This document shows positions 1 to 9,173 of a DNA stretch of 64,000 nt, one piece after another. Location: assembly GCA_963762575.1 (NCBI GenBank), contig CAVXLL010000017.1, forward strand, positions 1 to 64,000. Reading direction: 5' to 3'. Source of the stretch: AP-15 sp963762575. Its GTDB lineage: Bacteria; Pseudomonadota; Alphaproteobacteria; ATCC43930; CGMCC-115725. The translations under genes and the position numbers were made by a program. Position 1 is the first letter of the stretch; each line of letters begins with the position of its first letter. Below the pieces are notes generated by a model that saw only the letters and a program-made list of their open reading frames with translations, had not been told where the DNA came from and searched no databases.

Positions 1-50
1 CGACAACTTGTCCGCGGTCCAGCAGCGGTCGCCGCCAGCTCGGCTCACCA

Positions 51-1040
51 TTACGAGGCACGCTTCAGCAGCGCGATCAACTTATCAGTGGGCTGGAAGA
101 CGCCGCGACGCAGGTGTGGCGGCACGATCGCCTCCATTGCATCGAGCTTTTCGGTCGGATCACCACGCGTGTAGACCTCGGTGGTCGTCAATGTGGCGTG
201 GCCCAACCACAGCGACACCTTCCGGATATCCCCGGTCGCCTGCAGGACGACCATCGCGCACGTGTGCCTGAGCACGTGGGGCGAGACGCGTTTCTTGGCG
301 AGACCGGGCTGCTTCCGAGCCGCGGTCGCGACGTGCTGCTTGAGCAGGTAGGCAAAGCCCCATCGGCTCAGCGGCTCACCACGAGCGTCGACGAACACCT
401 CGGGTGTCGCGACCTGCCCGCGTATGGCGAGCCAGGCGCGCAGTGCAGCGGCCGCCGGCTTCCACAACGGCAGCGTCCGCTCCCGGCGCCCCTTGCCAAG
501 CACACGGATACTCATCGACGGCAGGTCGATATCGTCGATCTTCAGTCCCGTCAGCTCGGAGACACGCAGTCCTGCACAGACCGCCACGTGCAACATGGCG
601 CGATCGCGGATGCCATCGCGTGTCGTCGGATCGGGAGCATCGAGCACGGCCTGCAACTCATCGCGCAGGAGGTAGGGCACCAGGCGCGTATCCGTTTTCT
701 TGAACGGGATCGCCAGGACGCGGCGGATCTGCTCGAGCGCGGCCGGTTGCCGATATTCGAGGAAGCGGAAGAACGACTTGATAGCCGCCAGCCGGACGTT
801 GCGCGTCACGGCCGCGTTCTTGCGCTTGTCCTCGAGATGCTCGAGGAAGGCGCTGACGAGTCCGGCATCAATCTGCTCCAGCGTCAGCGCCGATGGTTTG
901 ACCTTAAGGCGGTCGGCGGCGAACACGAACAACAACTGGAAGCTCGAGGCATAGGAGTTGCTCGTGTGCCGGCTGGCGCCCCGCTGGCGAGCGAGGGTGT
1001 CGCGCAGGAACGTCTCGATGAGGGGAGCAATCGGCGTCAT
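51..1040 (-). CDS. ritC: RIT tyrosine recombinase, third gene (RitC type)
   Basis: A 329-residue site-specific recombinase of the phage-integrase/XerCD fold. An N-terminal SAM-like core-binding domain (about residues 1-100) is followed by the catalytic domain. Visible catalytic residues are the first Arg in CAGLRVSEL, a beta-hairpin Lys in LGKGRRERTL, HVLRH, and the WLGH box followed by a nucleophilic Tyr in TEVYTRGD. The start at 1040 gives MTPIAPLIETF and an ATGA overlap with the preceding recombinase, so translation is probably coupled. A longer reading to 1184 has no family match in its first 48 residues and runs inside the upstream gene. Confidence 0.85.
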   Translation of the reverse strand: MTPIAPLIETFLRDTLARQRGASRHTSNSYASSFQLLFVFAADRLKVKPSALTLEQIDAGLVSAFLEHLEDKRKNAAVTRNVRLAAIKSFFRFLEYRQPAALEQIRRVLAIPFKKTDTRLVPYLLRDELQAVLDAPDPTTRDGIRDRAMLHVAVCAGLRVSELTGLKIDDIDLPSMSIRVLGKGRRERTLPLWKPAAAALRAWLAIRGQVATPEVFVDARGEPLSRWGFAYLLKQHVATAARKQPGLAKKRVSPHVLRHTCAMVVLQATGDIRKVSLWLGHATLTTTEVYTRGDPTEKLDAMEAIVPPHLRRGVFQPTDKLIALLKRAS

Positions 1041-1942
1041 GCTGACCTCCCCTCGGACATGAACGCTTCGCTGGCCGTGGCGACATCGCGCAAGAAGTCG
1101 GCCGTGGCCTCCAGATACCAGTAGGTCGCGTAGATGTTGACGTGGCCCATGTAGGTCGCGAGTGCCGCCATGTGCGCCCCGCACCGGCCTCGGCCGGCTG
1201 GGCTGCCTTGCAGCGCACGCACCGCAAACGTGTGCCGCAGATCGTGCAAGCGAGGGCGACGTCCCGACCTCGACTTGATGCCGGCCTTGTCGACCAGCCT
1301 GTCGAAGGTCTCCTTGACGGCAATGTAGCGAAGGGGCCGACCGCGCTTGTCGATGAACACCGGATCATCGTCCGAGCCGGGCCCGCGACGGTCCAGGTAT
1401 CGCTGCAAGCCGGCGACCGCCGTGTCGTGCAGCGGCACCAGCCGCGTCTTGCGGAACTTGGTCTCGCGGATCAACAAACCATCGCTGGTCACGTCCGCGA
1501 TCGTCAGCTTCAGGGCTTCGGAGATACGCAATCCGGTGGCCGAGAGCAGCGCGATCAACGTCGAATAGGTGTACGGACGCAATCCGCCCATCGGCCGAAG
1601 CCGCAGCGCAGCTTCGATGAGGCGACCGATCTCGTCTGTCGTGTAGATGTGCGGCGTGCGGCGCCGCTTGCGCGCGCCGAAGTGATTGGCCGGCGGCAGC
1701 TTATGCCCGACGTCCTCCACCTGGACATGGCGCACGAAGCGGCAGACGGCTCTGAGCCGAGCATCGCGTTGCGCCACAGTCGGACCGAGAGCGGCCCAGT
1801 CGATCGCTGTTTGCGACACGACGTGCGTTTGTCCGCGCTCGGCTGCGAAGGCGGCAAAGCTTTTCAGCAGGCACTCAGCGGTCGACATCGCGAAGCCCGT
1901 GGCGCGCCGCAGAGCGAGATAAGTCTCGATGGCGTTCAGCAT
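1037..1942 (-). CDS. ritB: RIT tyrosine recombinase, second gene (RitB type)
   Basis: A 301-residue tyrosine recombinase. The start at 1942 (MLNAIETYLALRR) overlaps the stop of the upstream recombinase as TGATG, and the 3' end overlaps the downstream one as ATGA. Catalytic signature residues: Arg in SATGLRISEAL, Lys/Arg near ETKFRKTRLV, the HDLRH box, then YMGH and a Tyr in the YWYLEA segment. The length fits the short middle member of RIT trios. A 438-residue reading from 2353 is only a shadow of the upstream gene joined in frame. Confidence 0.85.
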   Translation of the reverse strand: MLNAIETYLALRRATGFAMSTAECLLKSFAAFAAERGQTHVVSQTAIDWAALGPTVAQRDARLRAVCRFVRHVQVEDVGHKLPPANHFGARKRRRTPHIYTTDEIGRLIEAALRLRPMGGLRPYTYSTLIALLSATGLRISEALKLTIADVTSDGLLIRETKFRKTRLVPLHDTAVAGLQRYLDRRGPGSDDDPVFIDKRGRPLRYIAVKETFDRLVDKAGIKSRSGRRPRLHDLRHTFAVRALQGSPAGRGRCGAHMAALATYMGHVNIYATYWYLEATADFLRDVATASEAFMSEGRSA

Positions 1943-3174
1943 CAGAGCGCCTCCGGCCAAGGCTGAGCGACCTGCTTCTGCAGCGCGACGTCGGCCTTTG
2001 CGTAATAGGCCGTCGTGTCGATGCCGCGATGCCGGAGGACGAGGCCGATCTTGTCGAGTGGAACGCCGTGCCGCAGCATCTCGGTCGCTGCGGTGTGCCG
2101 CAGAGCGTGTGCTCCCTTGACGGGCGTCACGATGGCGGCCCGCTTCATGAGGCGCTTCACCACCGACGAGATGCCGTCGCCTCGTCGAAATGGCCGGCAC
2201 GGTGCGATCGTGCGCAGGAACACGAGATCGCTTCGACAGGCGGACGGTCGGCCTTCGAGGTAGGCAGCGATCGCATCGCCGACCTCTTGCGGCAGCGGCA
2301 ACCGGACCTCGTAGCGCGACTTGCCGCAGACCCGCAACGAGCCCGTTTGCCACTCGATATCGGTGAGGCGAAGTTGCGCCACGTCGCCGGCCCGCAGCCC
2401 GAGGCGCGCCAACAAGAGCAGGATCGCACGGTCACGTCGGCGCGCACCGGCGGCGCCGTCACAGGCAGCAATCAGCCGGTCGACCTGCTCGGTCGACAGA
2501 TACCGGGGCATGTCGGCAAGCTGCCAATGGGCGTAGGCCGGAACGGCGCCGTCGAGACCTGCTTGGCAGCGGCCTGCGACTGCGAGGTACCGCAGGAAGG
2601 CCCGCAGGCTCGTCGTCATCTTCTCGATCGTGCCGCGCCCGGACTTGCTCGCGCCTGCCAAGAGGTAGCCGCGGATGTCGTTCGGCCTCCAGCCGGCGGG
2701 GTCCGATCCAAGCTCCGTCATAAGGCCGGCGGCGTCGCGGGCGTAGAGCCTGATGGTAGCATCGGATGCGCCGCGATGCTTGCGCAGCCACGTCTTGAAG
2801 TCGGCGACCAACTTCGGCTCGGCGGGTGCTGCCACCACGGCCGCGGACCGGCAGACGCCGAGCTCGACGAGGTGCCCGCGAAAGAGCCTGGCACCGTAGA
2901 TGGTGTGGTGGTTGCGCCGGCCGCCCTTGGCGCGTGGACACCGGCAGGTGCGCAGGTGCTCATCGAACGCCGCGAGGTCGATGTCCGTCAGGCCCGCGCA
3001 TTGCTCGGTCATGACGTAGCCTATGTGAGCCGCCGCCCGCAGATAGCGCACTGCTGTCTCGGGGCCATAGCCCTGCCGTTCCAGCACCTCAGCAAACCCG
3101 TCGAGGTATGGCCCGCTCGGCCCGCTGCGCAGATGTCCCAGCATCTTCGTTGCCGAGAAGTAGGTCTCCAACAT
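1942..3174 (-). CDS. ritA: RIT tyrosine recombinase, first gene (RitA type)
   Basis: A 410-residue tyrosine recombinase, the longest and first of the trio, as in known RIT elements. It has an extended N-terminal part of about 100 residues with a Cys-containing segment (TCRCPRAKGG), a SAM-like DNA-binding domain, then the catalytic domain: Arg in LARLGLRAGDV, Lys in VCGKSRYEV, HALRH, LRHRG and a Tyr in TAYYAK. The protein starts MLETYFSATKML. All three recombinases keep their apparent active sites, so the operon could be functional. Confidence 0.85.
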   Translation of the reverse strand: MLETYFSATKMLGHLRSGPSGPYLDGFAEVLERQGYGPETAVRYLRAAAHIGYVMTEQCAGLTDIDLAAFDEHLRTCRCPRAKGGRRNHHTIYGARLFRGHLVELGVCRSAAVVAAPAEPKLVADFKTWLRKHRGASDATIRLYARDAAGLMTELGSDPAGWRPNDIRGYLLAGASKSGRGTIEKMTTSLRAFLRYLAVAGRCQAGLDGAVPAYAHWQLADMPRYLSTEQVDRLIAACDGAAGARRRDRAILLLLARLGLRAGDVAQLRLTDIEWQTGSLRVCGKSRYEVRLPLPQEVGDAIAAYLEGRPSACRSDLVFLRTIAPCRPFRRGDGISSVVKRLMKRAAIVTPVKGAHALRHTAATEMLRHGVPLDKIGLVLRHRGIDTTAYYAKADVALQKQVAQPWPEAL

Positions 3175-3320
3175 GATCGTCCCCGTATGTGACCGGCCAT
3201 CATTGGCCGAACCAACGGGGCCGTACGGGCGACTTGTTATGGAGCGCGAGAGAGCGGCAATGCACAGGAAATTGCGGTCATCGCGATCGCCAGCTCCCCA
3301 TTACCGGCTTTGCCCATAAG

Positions 3321-3519
3321 GCAGGAGTTGTAGGCGATCGCGGCTGTGGCCGCAATCCTCGCAGCGCTCGACATGACCGCCGAGCGCGGCCGTGCGGCAC
3401 TGCTCGATCGCCGACATCACCTTGAGCTGGCCGAGGCTCACATGCCCGGCATTGGCCTCGCGCCAGGCGGCCCCATGGCGGTGAAAGACGTCTGCGACCT
3501 CCAGCCTCGGGCGGCGCAC
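3321..3519 (-). pseudogene. IS91-family transposase, N-terminal fragment
   Basis: The reading frame starting RPRLEVADVFHRHGAAW and continuing through GHVSLGQLKVMSAIE and ERCEDCGHSR is the conserved zinc-binding N terminus of IS91-family transposases (HUH, rolling-circle type). A one-base insertion near 3335 shifts the frame: the expected IAYNSC reappears in the next frame, and then homology stops completely at 3321. The zinc-finger remainder and the two-Tyr catalytic domain are absent. The cut coincides with the presumed RIT boundary, which suggests that RIT insertion or a linked deletion removed the rest. A GTG at 3519 is the annotated start but is not certain. Confidence 0.75.
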
Positions 3520-3529
3520 CGCCGCCCGG

Positions 3530-4438
3530 CTACAGCTCCGGGTCTCGGCCTTCCCACAGGCAGCGTGCGAGCCGGTCGAGCGGGCTGGTCACGTCGCGGA
3601 TCGTGGTGTTGGCGACGCGCGTGTAAAGCGCCGTGGTGTCGAGCTTGGCATGGCCGAGCAGCACCTGGATGACGCGGATATCGGTGTCCTGTTCCAGCAG
3701 GTGGGTGGCAAAGCTGTGCCGCAGCGTGTGCGGCGACACTCGCTTGTTGATCCCGGCGGCCTCGGCAGCAGCATGGACGGCGCGGTTGAGCTGGCGGGCC
3801 GAGAGCGGTTCGACGGGATTGCGGCCCGGAAACAGCCAGCCTCGCGGCAGCAGAACGCCCAGGCGCCGGCCCTCCGACCACCAGACGCGCAGCACTTGGA
3901 GCAGCTGCGGCGACAACATAGCGTTGCGATCCTTGCGGCCTTTGCCTTGCTCGACCCGCAGCAGCATGCGCTCGGAATCGATGTCGCCGACCTTCAGCGC
4001 GACCACTTCGGAGACGCGCAGTCCGGCGCCGTAGGCGGTGGCGAGCGCGGCCTTGTACTTCGGCCCGGCGCCGCCTGGAGCAGCAGCGTGACCTCCTCGA
4101 CGCTCAGCACGGCCGGCAGCCGGCGCGGTTCGCGCACGATCGTGAGCCGCCGGGCAAGGTCAGGCCGGTCGAGCGTCACGGTGAAGAGGAAGCGCAGGGC
4201 CGCAGACCGCACTGTTGATGCTCGGCGGCTGCATGCCGGTCTGCGTCTGGTGCAGCTGGAAGCGGCGCAGATCTTCCGCCGTCGCCGTATTGGGAGACCG
4301 GCCGATGAAAGCCGCGAACGCCCGCCCGTTGCGAATGTAGTCATTGCGCGTCTTCTCGGCGAAGCCGCGTACCCTCATGTCCTCGATCATGCGCGCCCGC
4401 AGCGCGCTGACGGGCCGGGGTGAAGGATGGGAGGTCAT
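3530..4438 (-). pseudogene. IS91-associated tyrosine recombinase, frameshifted
   Basis: This is the companion integrase commonly found just upstream of IS91-type transposases. The start at 4438 (MTSHPSPRPVSALRARMIED) has a GGAG ribosome site. The protein continues in three frames. An extra base near 4202 interrupts INSAV/SALRFLF, and a missing base near 4063 (GGGCC instead of GGGCCC) interrupts LLLQAAPG/KYKAALATAYGAGLRVSE. The C-terminal part retains HTLRH, LLGH and TALYTR. With both shifts repaired it would give about 300 residues. As it stands it is broken, unless the shifts are assembly errors. Its stop lies 10 bases from the transposase fragment, the normal IS91 order. Confidence 0.75.
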
Positions 4439-4711
4439 CGGGAGCTCCTCTCTCAAGCCGAAGGTTGCTGGACCCTCGATGCTCGGGATCGGATGCCCCG
4501 ATCGTCACGCTTTACTGCTGGCTACTCCGTCGAAACGCACGGACCATGACGCGCGCTCCCTCCCGCGAGAGCGGGTTCGTTCGAGGGGCATGAACCGTCA
4601 TCGGCGGCTGGATCTGAGCAACAATCGTGGCGGATCGGCTGCGGCGTTTAGGGGGATTCGGTAATTGTCAGCTGTTGGCATTGCTCGGACCACAACCTGT
4701 GAGCCTCGCGG

Positions 4712-6379
4712 TCAATGGCGGTCGGCGGTGAGGACGCCGCGGGGGTTTTTGACCAGCGGCATCAGCGTCAGTGCGACGGCGAAGCCGGCGCCGAGCAGCA
4801 AGAGCGCGTCATTGTAAGTCAGCACCAGGGCTTCGCGCTGTACCGCCGCGGCAAGCAGCTGCAGCGCGGCATGGCTCGAGTTGCCGCTGATCAGCGGATC
4901 GAGCCGGCTGGTCTGCATGTCGAGAAAATGCTGAACTGCCGGGCGTGCCGGGTTGACATCTTCAATGAGCCGGTTCCAATGGAAATGAAGACGGTCGGTC
5001 ATCACCGTCCCGAGCGCAGCCAGCGCGATCGCGCCGCCGAGATCGCGCGTCAGATTGTATAGCCCTGCGGCGTTCTTCAGCTTGTCGGGCGTGAGGGTGC
5101 CGAGCGCGATGAGATTGGCCGGCAGGTAACAGAACATCAGCGCGATGCCGCGCACTACCTGCGGCACGAGGAGCTCGGTAAAGCTCGCCTGGTTGGTGAG
5201 GCCTGCGGTCAAGTACATGGCGTATGCAAACAGACCCATGCCGATCGCCAGCATCACGCGCAGATCGAGATTGCGGGCGATGTAGGTGGAAAACGGCGAC
5301 ATCGCCATCTGCGCGAGCCCGGTGACGACGACGATCTCGCCGATCTGCCAGCTGCTGTAGCCGCGCACCTGCGCGAGAAACAGCGGAACCAGGTAAGTGG
5401 CGCCGTAGAGGCCGGTGCCGACGATAAAGGTGTAGAACGAGCCGAGCGCGAAATTGCGGTTGGTGAAGGTGCGCAGATCGACGATCGGCTGCCGGTAGGT
5501 CAGCACCCGCCAGAAGAACAAGACGGAGGCGGTGCCCGACACGACGACTGCGGCAAAAATCGTGTCGTCCGAAAGCCAGTCCCAGCGCGGTCCTTCTTCG
5601 AGTGCGTATTCGAGGCAGCCGAGAAACACCGCCATCAGCACGAGCCCATAAATATCGAAATAGCGCAGCAGCGAGCGGTCGGGTTTGTCGATGTCGATCA
5701 GCATCCAGACCACGACGGCAACGCCGATGCCCGGCACGATGTTGACCAGGAACAGCCAGTGCCAGGAGAAAGTGTCGGTCAAGAAGCCGCCGATCGTCGG
5801 GCCCAAGGTCGAGGACAGGTTCAGGATCAGCGAGATCATCACCATGACCGTTGCCAGCTGCGGACCGCGGAATTTCGTATAGACGACGGGAAACACCGAG
5901 GGCGTGATGGCGCCGCCGCTGAACCCTTGCAGCGCGCGGTAGAGGATCATCTGGCTGAGGCTGGTGGCGCTGGCGCACAGCGCGCTGGCGGCTGTGAAAC
6001 CGAGTGTCGCGCTGACGAACAGCACGCGTGTCGACAACAGCCGCGACAGGCTCCCGGAGAGCGGCACCATGATCACATCGGCGATCAGGTAGGAGGTCTG
6101 CACCCAGCTGATTTCGTCGGGGCTGGCCGACAGCCCGCCCTGGATCTGAGTGAGCGAGCTGGTGACGATCTGGACATCCATGATCGCCATGAACAAGCCG
6201 AAGACCATGGCGAGAACGCCGACCCAGTCGCGCAGGCTCGGCGACGACTGAGAGGGAGCTGCGGAGGCAATCCCGGGTTTCTCAGTCGGGATGGGTCGGC
6301 GCGCAATCTTGGGTTGGCGCCCAACGAGCATCCGCCGCAGCGGGGATGCCGATGCCCAGCTTACGGGGGCCCAGCTCAC
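4712..6379 (-). CDS. DHA2-family multidrug MFS transporter (EmrB/QacA type)
   Basis: A 555-residue inner-membrane drug:H+ antiporter of the 14-helix DHA2 family. The cytoplasmic N-terminal 45 residues are followed by hydrophobic segments beginning WVGVLAMVFGLFMAIMDVQI, with the family motif LGPTIGGFLTDTFSW in the central loop region. It overlaps the upstream HlyD-type gene as ATGA, the classic EmrA-EmrB arrangement, so the pair probably pumps hydrophobic toxic compounds across both membranes with a TolC-like outer-membrane channel, which is not encoded here. Start 6379 is accepted for the overlap; starts about 50 codons further in are possible. The substrate cannot be predicted. Confidence 0.88.
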   Translation of the reverse strand: MSWAPVSWASASPLRRMLVGRQPKIARRPIPTEKPGIASAAPSQSSPSLRDWVGVLAMVFGLFMAIMDVQIVTSSLTQIQGGLSASPDEISWVQTSYLIADVIMVPLSGSLSRLLSTRVLFVSATLGFTAASALCASATSLSQMILYRALQGFSGGAITPSVFPVVYTKFRGPQLATVMVMISLILNLSSTLGPTIGGFLTDTFSWHWLFLVNIVPGIGVAVVVWMLIDIDKPDRSLLRYFDIYGLVLMAVFLGCLEYALEEGPRWDWLSDDTIFAAVVVSGTASVLFFWRVLTYRQPIVDLRTFTNRNFALGSFYTFIVGTGLYGATYLVPLFLAQVRGYSSWQIGEIVVVTGLAQMAMSPFSTYIARNLDLRVMLAIGMGLFAYAMYLTAGLTNQASFTELLVPQVVRGIALMFCYLPANLIALGTLTPDKLKNAAGLYNLTRDLGGAIALAALGTVMTDRLHFHWNRLIEDVNPARPAVQHFLDMQTSRLDPLISGNSSHAALQLLAAAVQREALVLTYNDALLLLGAGFAVALTLMPLVKNPRGVLTADRH

Positions 6380-7464
6380 TGCGGGTCGGCACTATCGGCG
6401 GCTGCCGCCTCGGCGCGCGCCGTGCCGGTCGCGCCGTCATCCGCCGCGCGGGTGTCGACGGTCACCGTGACGGAAAGACCCGGGCGCAACAACGCGGCGA
6501 GGGCGCCGCTGGCCGGCAATGCAATCCGCACCGGGACGCGCTGGACGATCTTGGTGAAATTGCCGGTCGCGTTGTCCGGCGGCAGCAGACTGAACTCGGC
6601 GCCGCTGGCCGGAGCGAAACTCTCGATCCGTCCCTCCAAGACCTGGTCCGGGTAGGCGTCGACCGAGACCTCGGCGAGTTGCCCCGGCCGCATTCGCGTC
6701 AGCTGCGTCTCTTTGAAATTGGCGGTGACGTAGACATGCGGCAACGGCACCAGGGACAGCAGCTGGGTCCCCGGCTTGACATACTGGCCGACCTGGCCGG
6801 CGCGGTTGCCGGCCACTCCCGAAATCGGCGCGCGGATCACCGTGTTGTCGAGATCGTTCTTCGTCAGCCACTGATTGGCTCGAGCCTGCTGGAGCCTGGC
6901 CTCTTCCTCGCGCTGCAGCGCCTGCTGTACGGCAAGCTGGCTCTGCTCGGCGGCGAATGCGGCACGGCTCTTGGCCAATGCCGCCTCGGCCTTGCGGGCG
7001 TCGGCTTCGGCTTGTTCAAAGCGCTGCCGGCTGGCAAAGTCGCTCGTCATCAGGGTGCTGTATCTCTTGTAATCCTGCTGTGCCCGGGACAGATCGGCCT
7101 CGGCGGATTGGACCACTGCCGCGGCCTGATCGATCATCGCCTGCTGCAGTTTGAGCCGGCTCTGATAGGTCGCAATCGTCGCTTCCGCGGTCGCAACGGC
7201 CGCCTCGGCCTGCGCGGCCTTGGCCTTGAAGTCGCGGTCGTCGATGACGAAAAGGATCGCGCCCTCCGCCACCGCCTGGTTTTCGGCGACCTTTACCTTC
7301 TTGATGTAGCCTTCGACCTTCGGGCTGATCACCGTGACGTCGCTCTGCACGTAGGCGTCGTCGGTGGACTGGCGGAAGCGCAGCACATCCCACCAATACC
7401 AGCCGCCGATGCCGGCGATGACGAGCACCATCAGGGCGAGCCCGGCCGCCAGCTTCTTGCGCAT
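6376..7464 (-). CDS. HlyD/EmrA-type membrane fusion protein
   Basis: A 362-residue periplasmic adaptor: one N-terminal membrane helix (about residues 5-25), a first lipoyl half around VISPKVEGYIKKVKV, a long alpha-helical hairpin rich in Ala, Gln and Glu, a second lipoyl half (NTVIRAPISGVAGNRAGQVG), and a beta-barrel domain (TANFKETQLTRMRPGQ). It is the first gene of the efflux operon, and its start lies 6 bases from a palindromic operator. It would bridge the MFS pump to an outer-membrane factor. Confidence 0.9.
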   Translation of the reverse strand: MRKKLAAGLALMVLVIAGIGGWYWWDVLRFRQSTDDAYVQSDVTVISPKVEGYIKKVKVAENQAVAEGAILFVIDDRDFKAKAAQAEAAVATAEATIATYQSRLKLQQAMIDQAAAVVQSAEADLSRAQQDYKRYSTLMTSDFASRQRFEQAEADARKAEAALAKSRAAFAAEQSQLAVQQALQREEEARLQQARANQWLTKNDLDNTVIRAPISGVAGNRAGQVGQYVKPGTQLLSLVPLPHVYVTANFKETQLTRMRPGQLAEVSVDAYPDQVLEGRIESFAPASGAEFSLLPPDNATGNFTKIVQRVPVRIALPASGALAALLRPGLSVTVTVDTRAADDGATGTARAEAAAADSADPQ

Positions 7465-7470
7465 CCTCGC

Positions 7471-7492
7471 CTAAACTGAACCGTTTAGTTCA
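7471..7492. promoter_or_regulatory. Overlapping palindromes, candidate TetR operator
   Basis: The intergenic space between the efflux operon and the TetR gene contains CTAAAC-N6-GTTTAG (7471-7488) overlapping TGAAC-N6-GTTCA (7477-7492). This is the size and place expected of a TetR-family operator controlling both divergent units. It lies immediately upstream of the adaptor start, so a bound repressor would cover the start region of that transcript. The assignment to the neighbouring TetR protein is inference. Confidence 0.55.
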
Positions 7493-7557
7493 CTCTTGCC
7501 CGAAGATGAAAGATCCGGTACACGTTGTCAAGTGCACGCTCACCCGCGAGGGGCGCG

Positions 7558-8187
7558 GTGGAACAAATCGAACGCAACGAGGCTCGGAGCGGCGGCAAGG
7601 TGGAAAGCATCCTCGCCGCGGCGACGCGCACCTTTCTCGCCAGCGGATTTGGCGCGGTGAGCATGGACACGATCGCGCGCGAGGCTGCCGTCTCCAAGGC
7701 GACCGTCTACGCTCATTTTGCCGGCAAGGAAGAGCTCTTCGGCGCGATGGTGGGGCGCGTCTGCGAACGCCATTTCGAGACCTTTTCGGCGCGGGAACTC
7801 GACCCCACCGATGTCCGCGCCTCGTTGACGACGCTCGGCCGGCGTTTTCTCGATCTCGTCCTTTCGCCCGAAGCGATCGCGGTGCACCGGATCATTGTCG
7901 CCGAAGTCACCCGATTTCCGGCGCTCGGCGAGGTCTTCTGGCGCGCCGGCCCGGAGCGCACCCTGCGCCAGATCGAAGCCTTTATGCGCCGAGCGGCCGG
8001 CGCGGGGTCGCTCGAAATCGCGCAGCCGCGCATGGCGGCCGAGCAATTCGTCGGTCTAATGCGTGGAGAAAACCACCTGCGCCATCTGCTCCGCCTCGAG
8101 GCCGAAGCCGATCCGTCGGGCGTCGGCGATGCGGTCAGCGCGGGCGTGGATACGTTCGTCCGCGCCTTTCAACGCAAGGCTGGCTGA
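7558..8187 (+). CDS. TetR/AcrR-family transcriptional regulator
   Basis: A 209-residue regulator with a TetR helix-turn-helix: MDTIAREAAVSKATVYAHF followed by GKEELF. The C-terminal ligand domain resembles the AefR-like group (LGRRFLDLVLSPEAIAVHR). GTG 7558 is preferred because an AGGGG lies about 5 bases upstream; an in-frame TTG at 7525 would add 11 residues. It is divergent from the efflux operon and probably represses it and itself through the palindrome in between. The ligand is unknown. Confidence 0.88.
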   Translation: MEQIERNEARSGGKVESILAAATRTFLASGFGAVSMDTIAREAAVSKATVYAHFAGKEELFGAMVGRVCERHFETFSARELDPTDVRASLTTLGRRFLDLVLSPEAIAVHRIIVAEVTRFPALGEVFWRAGPERTLRQIEAFMRRAAGAGSLEIAQPRMAAEQFVGLMRGENHLRHLLRLEAEADPSGVGDAVSAGVDTFVRAFQRKAG

Positions 8188-8203
8188 TTCAGGGCTGGCT
8201 AAT

Positions 8204-9061
8204 TCACGGCCGAACGACCGGTCCGCGGCTGTCCGGCACCGTCGCCGCCTTCTCCTTCCAGTCCTTCGACCACGGGGTTACCGGCCGCGCGACCGGGACG
8301 CCGTCGACCCGGATCTCGTCCACCTGCTCGTTGAAGAAGCAGAGATAGCCTTTGATCTTGGGGCATTCCGGGATCGGGTCGGGGTAGCTCCAGACGAGAT
8401 CGCTGAAAATCTTGTCGCCGATCTTGACCGAATAATAGCTGGCCTTGCCCTTGTAAGGGCAGCGGGTGGTCGTCTCGCTCCGGACGAGAAGATCCATCCG
8501 TACATCCTCGGGCGGGATGTAATAGCGGGTCGGCAGCCGCGTCTCGAACAAGAACCGGGCATGCCGGGTCTCGGCAACGACTTGGCCGCCAACGACGACC
8601 TGCACCGAGCGCGATGAATCGAGCACGTCGACGCGTTTATAGGGGTCGCGCGGGTGTACGAAAATCTCCTCGTCCTCCTCGTACCAGGCGTCGACACGGT
8701 TCCAGTAGAACGCGACGAAGTCCTTGAGCGCCATCACCTCCTCGAAGGGCTCGGGGTACCCCCAAACCACGTTCTCGGCGACCTTGTCGCCGACTGCGAT
8801 CGTCCAATAGGACGCCGTTCCCTTGTAGGGGCAAAAGGTGTGATGGTCGGTCGGGGTCATCCGATCCACGCGCACATCCGAGCGCGGGAAATAGTAGACC
8901 GGCAGATGCCGCGTCTCGAACAGCAGGTGAGCGTTGGTGCTGTCGGCGATGATCTCGCCGTTGAACTTGACGCGCACCCGCCGCGGCGAGGGCTCGAACA
9001 AAATCTTGTAGTCGGGGTTGGTCTTGAAACCGGATTTGCGCGTCTGCGCGGGCATCGCCAT
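8204..9061 (-). CDS. Double DUF427 domain protein
   Basis: A 285-residue cytosolic protein made of two tandem DUF427 units. Each unit carries the motif CPYKGxASYxxxxxGDK followed by VWxYPxPxxE, at roughly residues 78-105 and 195-225, and an RxYxPxxDVRxD-like strand before it. Start 9061 (MAMPAQTRKSGFK) has GAGGAG about 6 bases upstream; the reading could extend to 9223 but without family similarity. The biochemical role of DUF427 is not established. It lies head to tail with the TetR gene and divergent from the sugar dehydrogenase. Confidence 0.85.
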   Translation of the reverse strand: MAMPAQTRKSGFKTNPDYKILFEPSPRRVRVKFNGEIIADSTNAHLLFETRHLPVYYFPRSDVRVDRMTPTDHHTFCPYKGTASYWTIAVGDKVAENVVWGYPEPFEEVMALKDFVAFYWNRVDAWYEEDEEIFVHPRDPYKRVDVLDSSRSVQVVVGGQVVAETRHARFLFETRLPTRYYIPPEDVRMDLLVRSETTTRCPYKGKASYYSVKIGDKIFSDLVWSYPDPIPECPKIKGYLCFFNEQVDEIRVDGVPVARPVTPWSKDWKEKAATVPDSRGPVVRP

Positions 9062-9173
9062 GATCCGCTCCTCCTCGATATCTGCCGGCGAGAATGATCG
9101 CGAGGGGTGGAGATCGCAAGGTCCGCGTCGCAGTGGATTGACACGCGGTGGCCGCGGGTGTTGCAGTTCCCCT

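Larger units (their letters stand above)
1..3320 (-). mobile_element. RIT (recombinase-in-trio) element
   Basis: Three adjacent genes for different tyrosine recombinases lie in the same orientation and overlap by 1 to 4 bases, which is the defining layout of RIT elements (ritA-ritB-ritC, about 400, 300 and 330 residues). The right boundary is placed near 3320 because homology to an IS91-type transposase stops abruptly at 3321. The left end lies at or before base 1, so the element may be incomplete in this window. The left and right ends share GCCAGCTC and CCATTAC blocks (34-54 and 3289-3304) in the same orientation. No classical long inverted repeat was found by eye. Host and target duplication cannot be judged. 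Confidence 0.65.
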
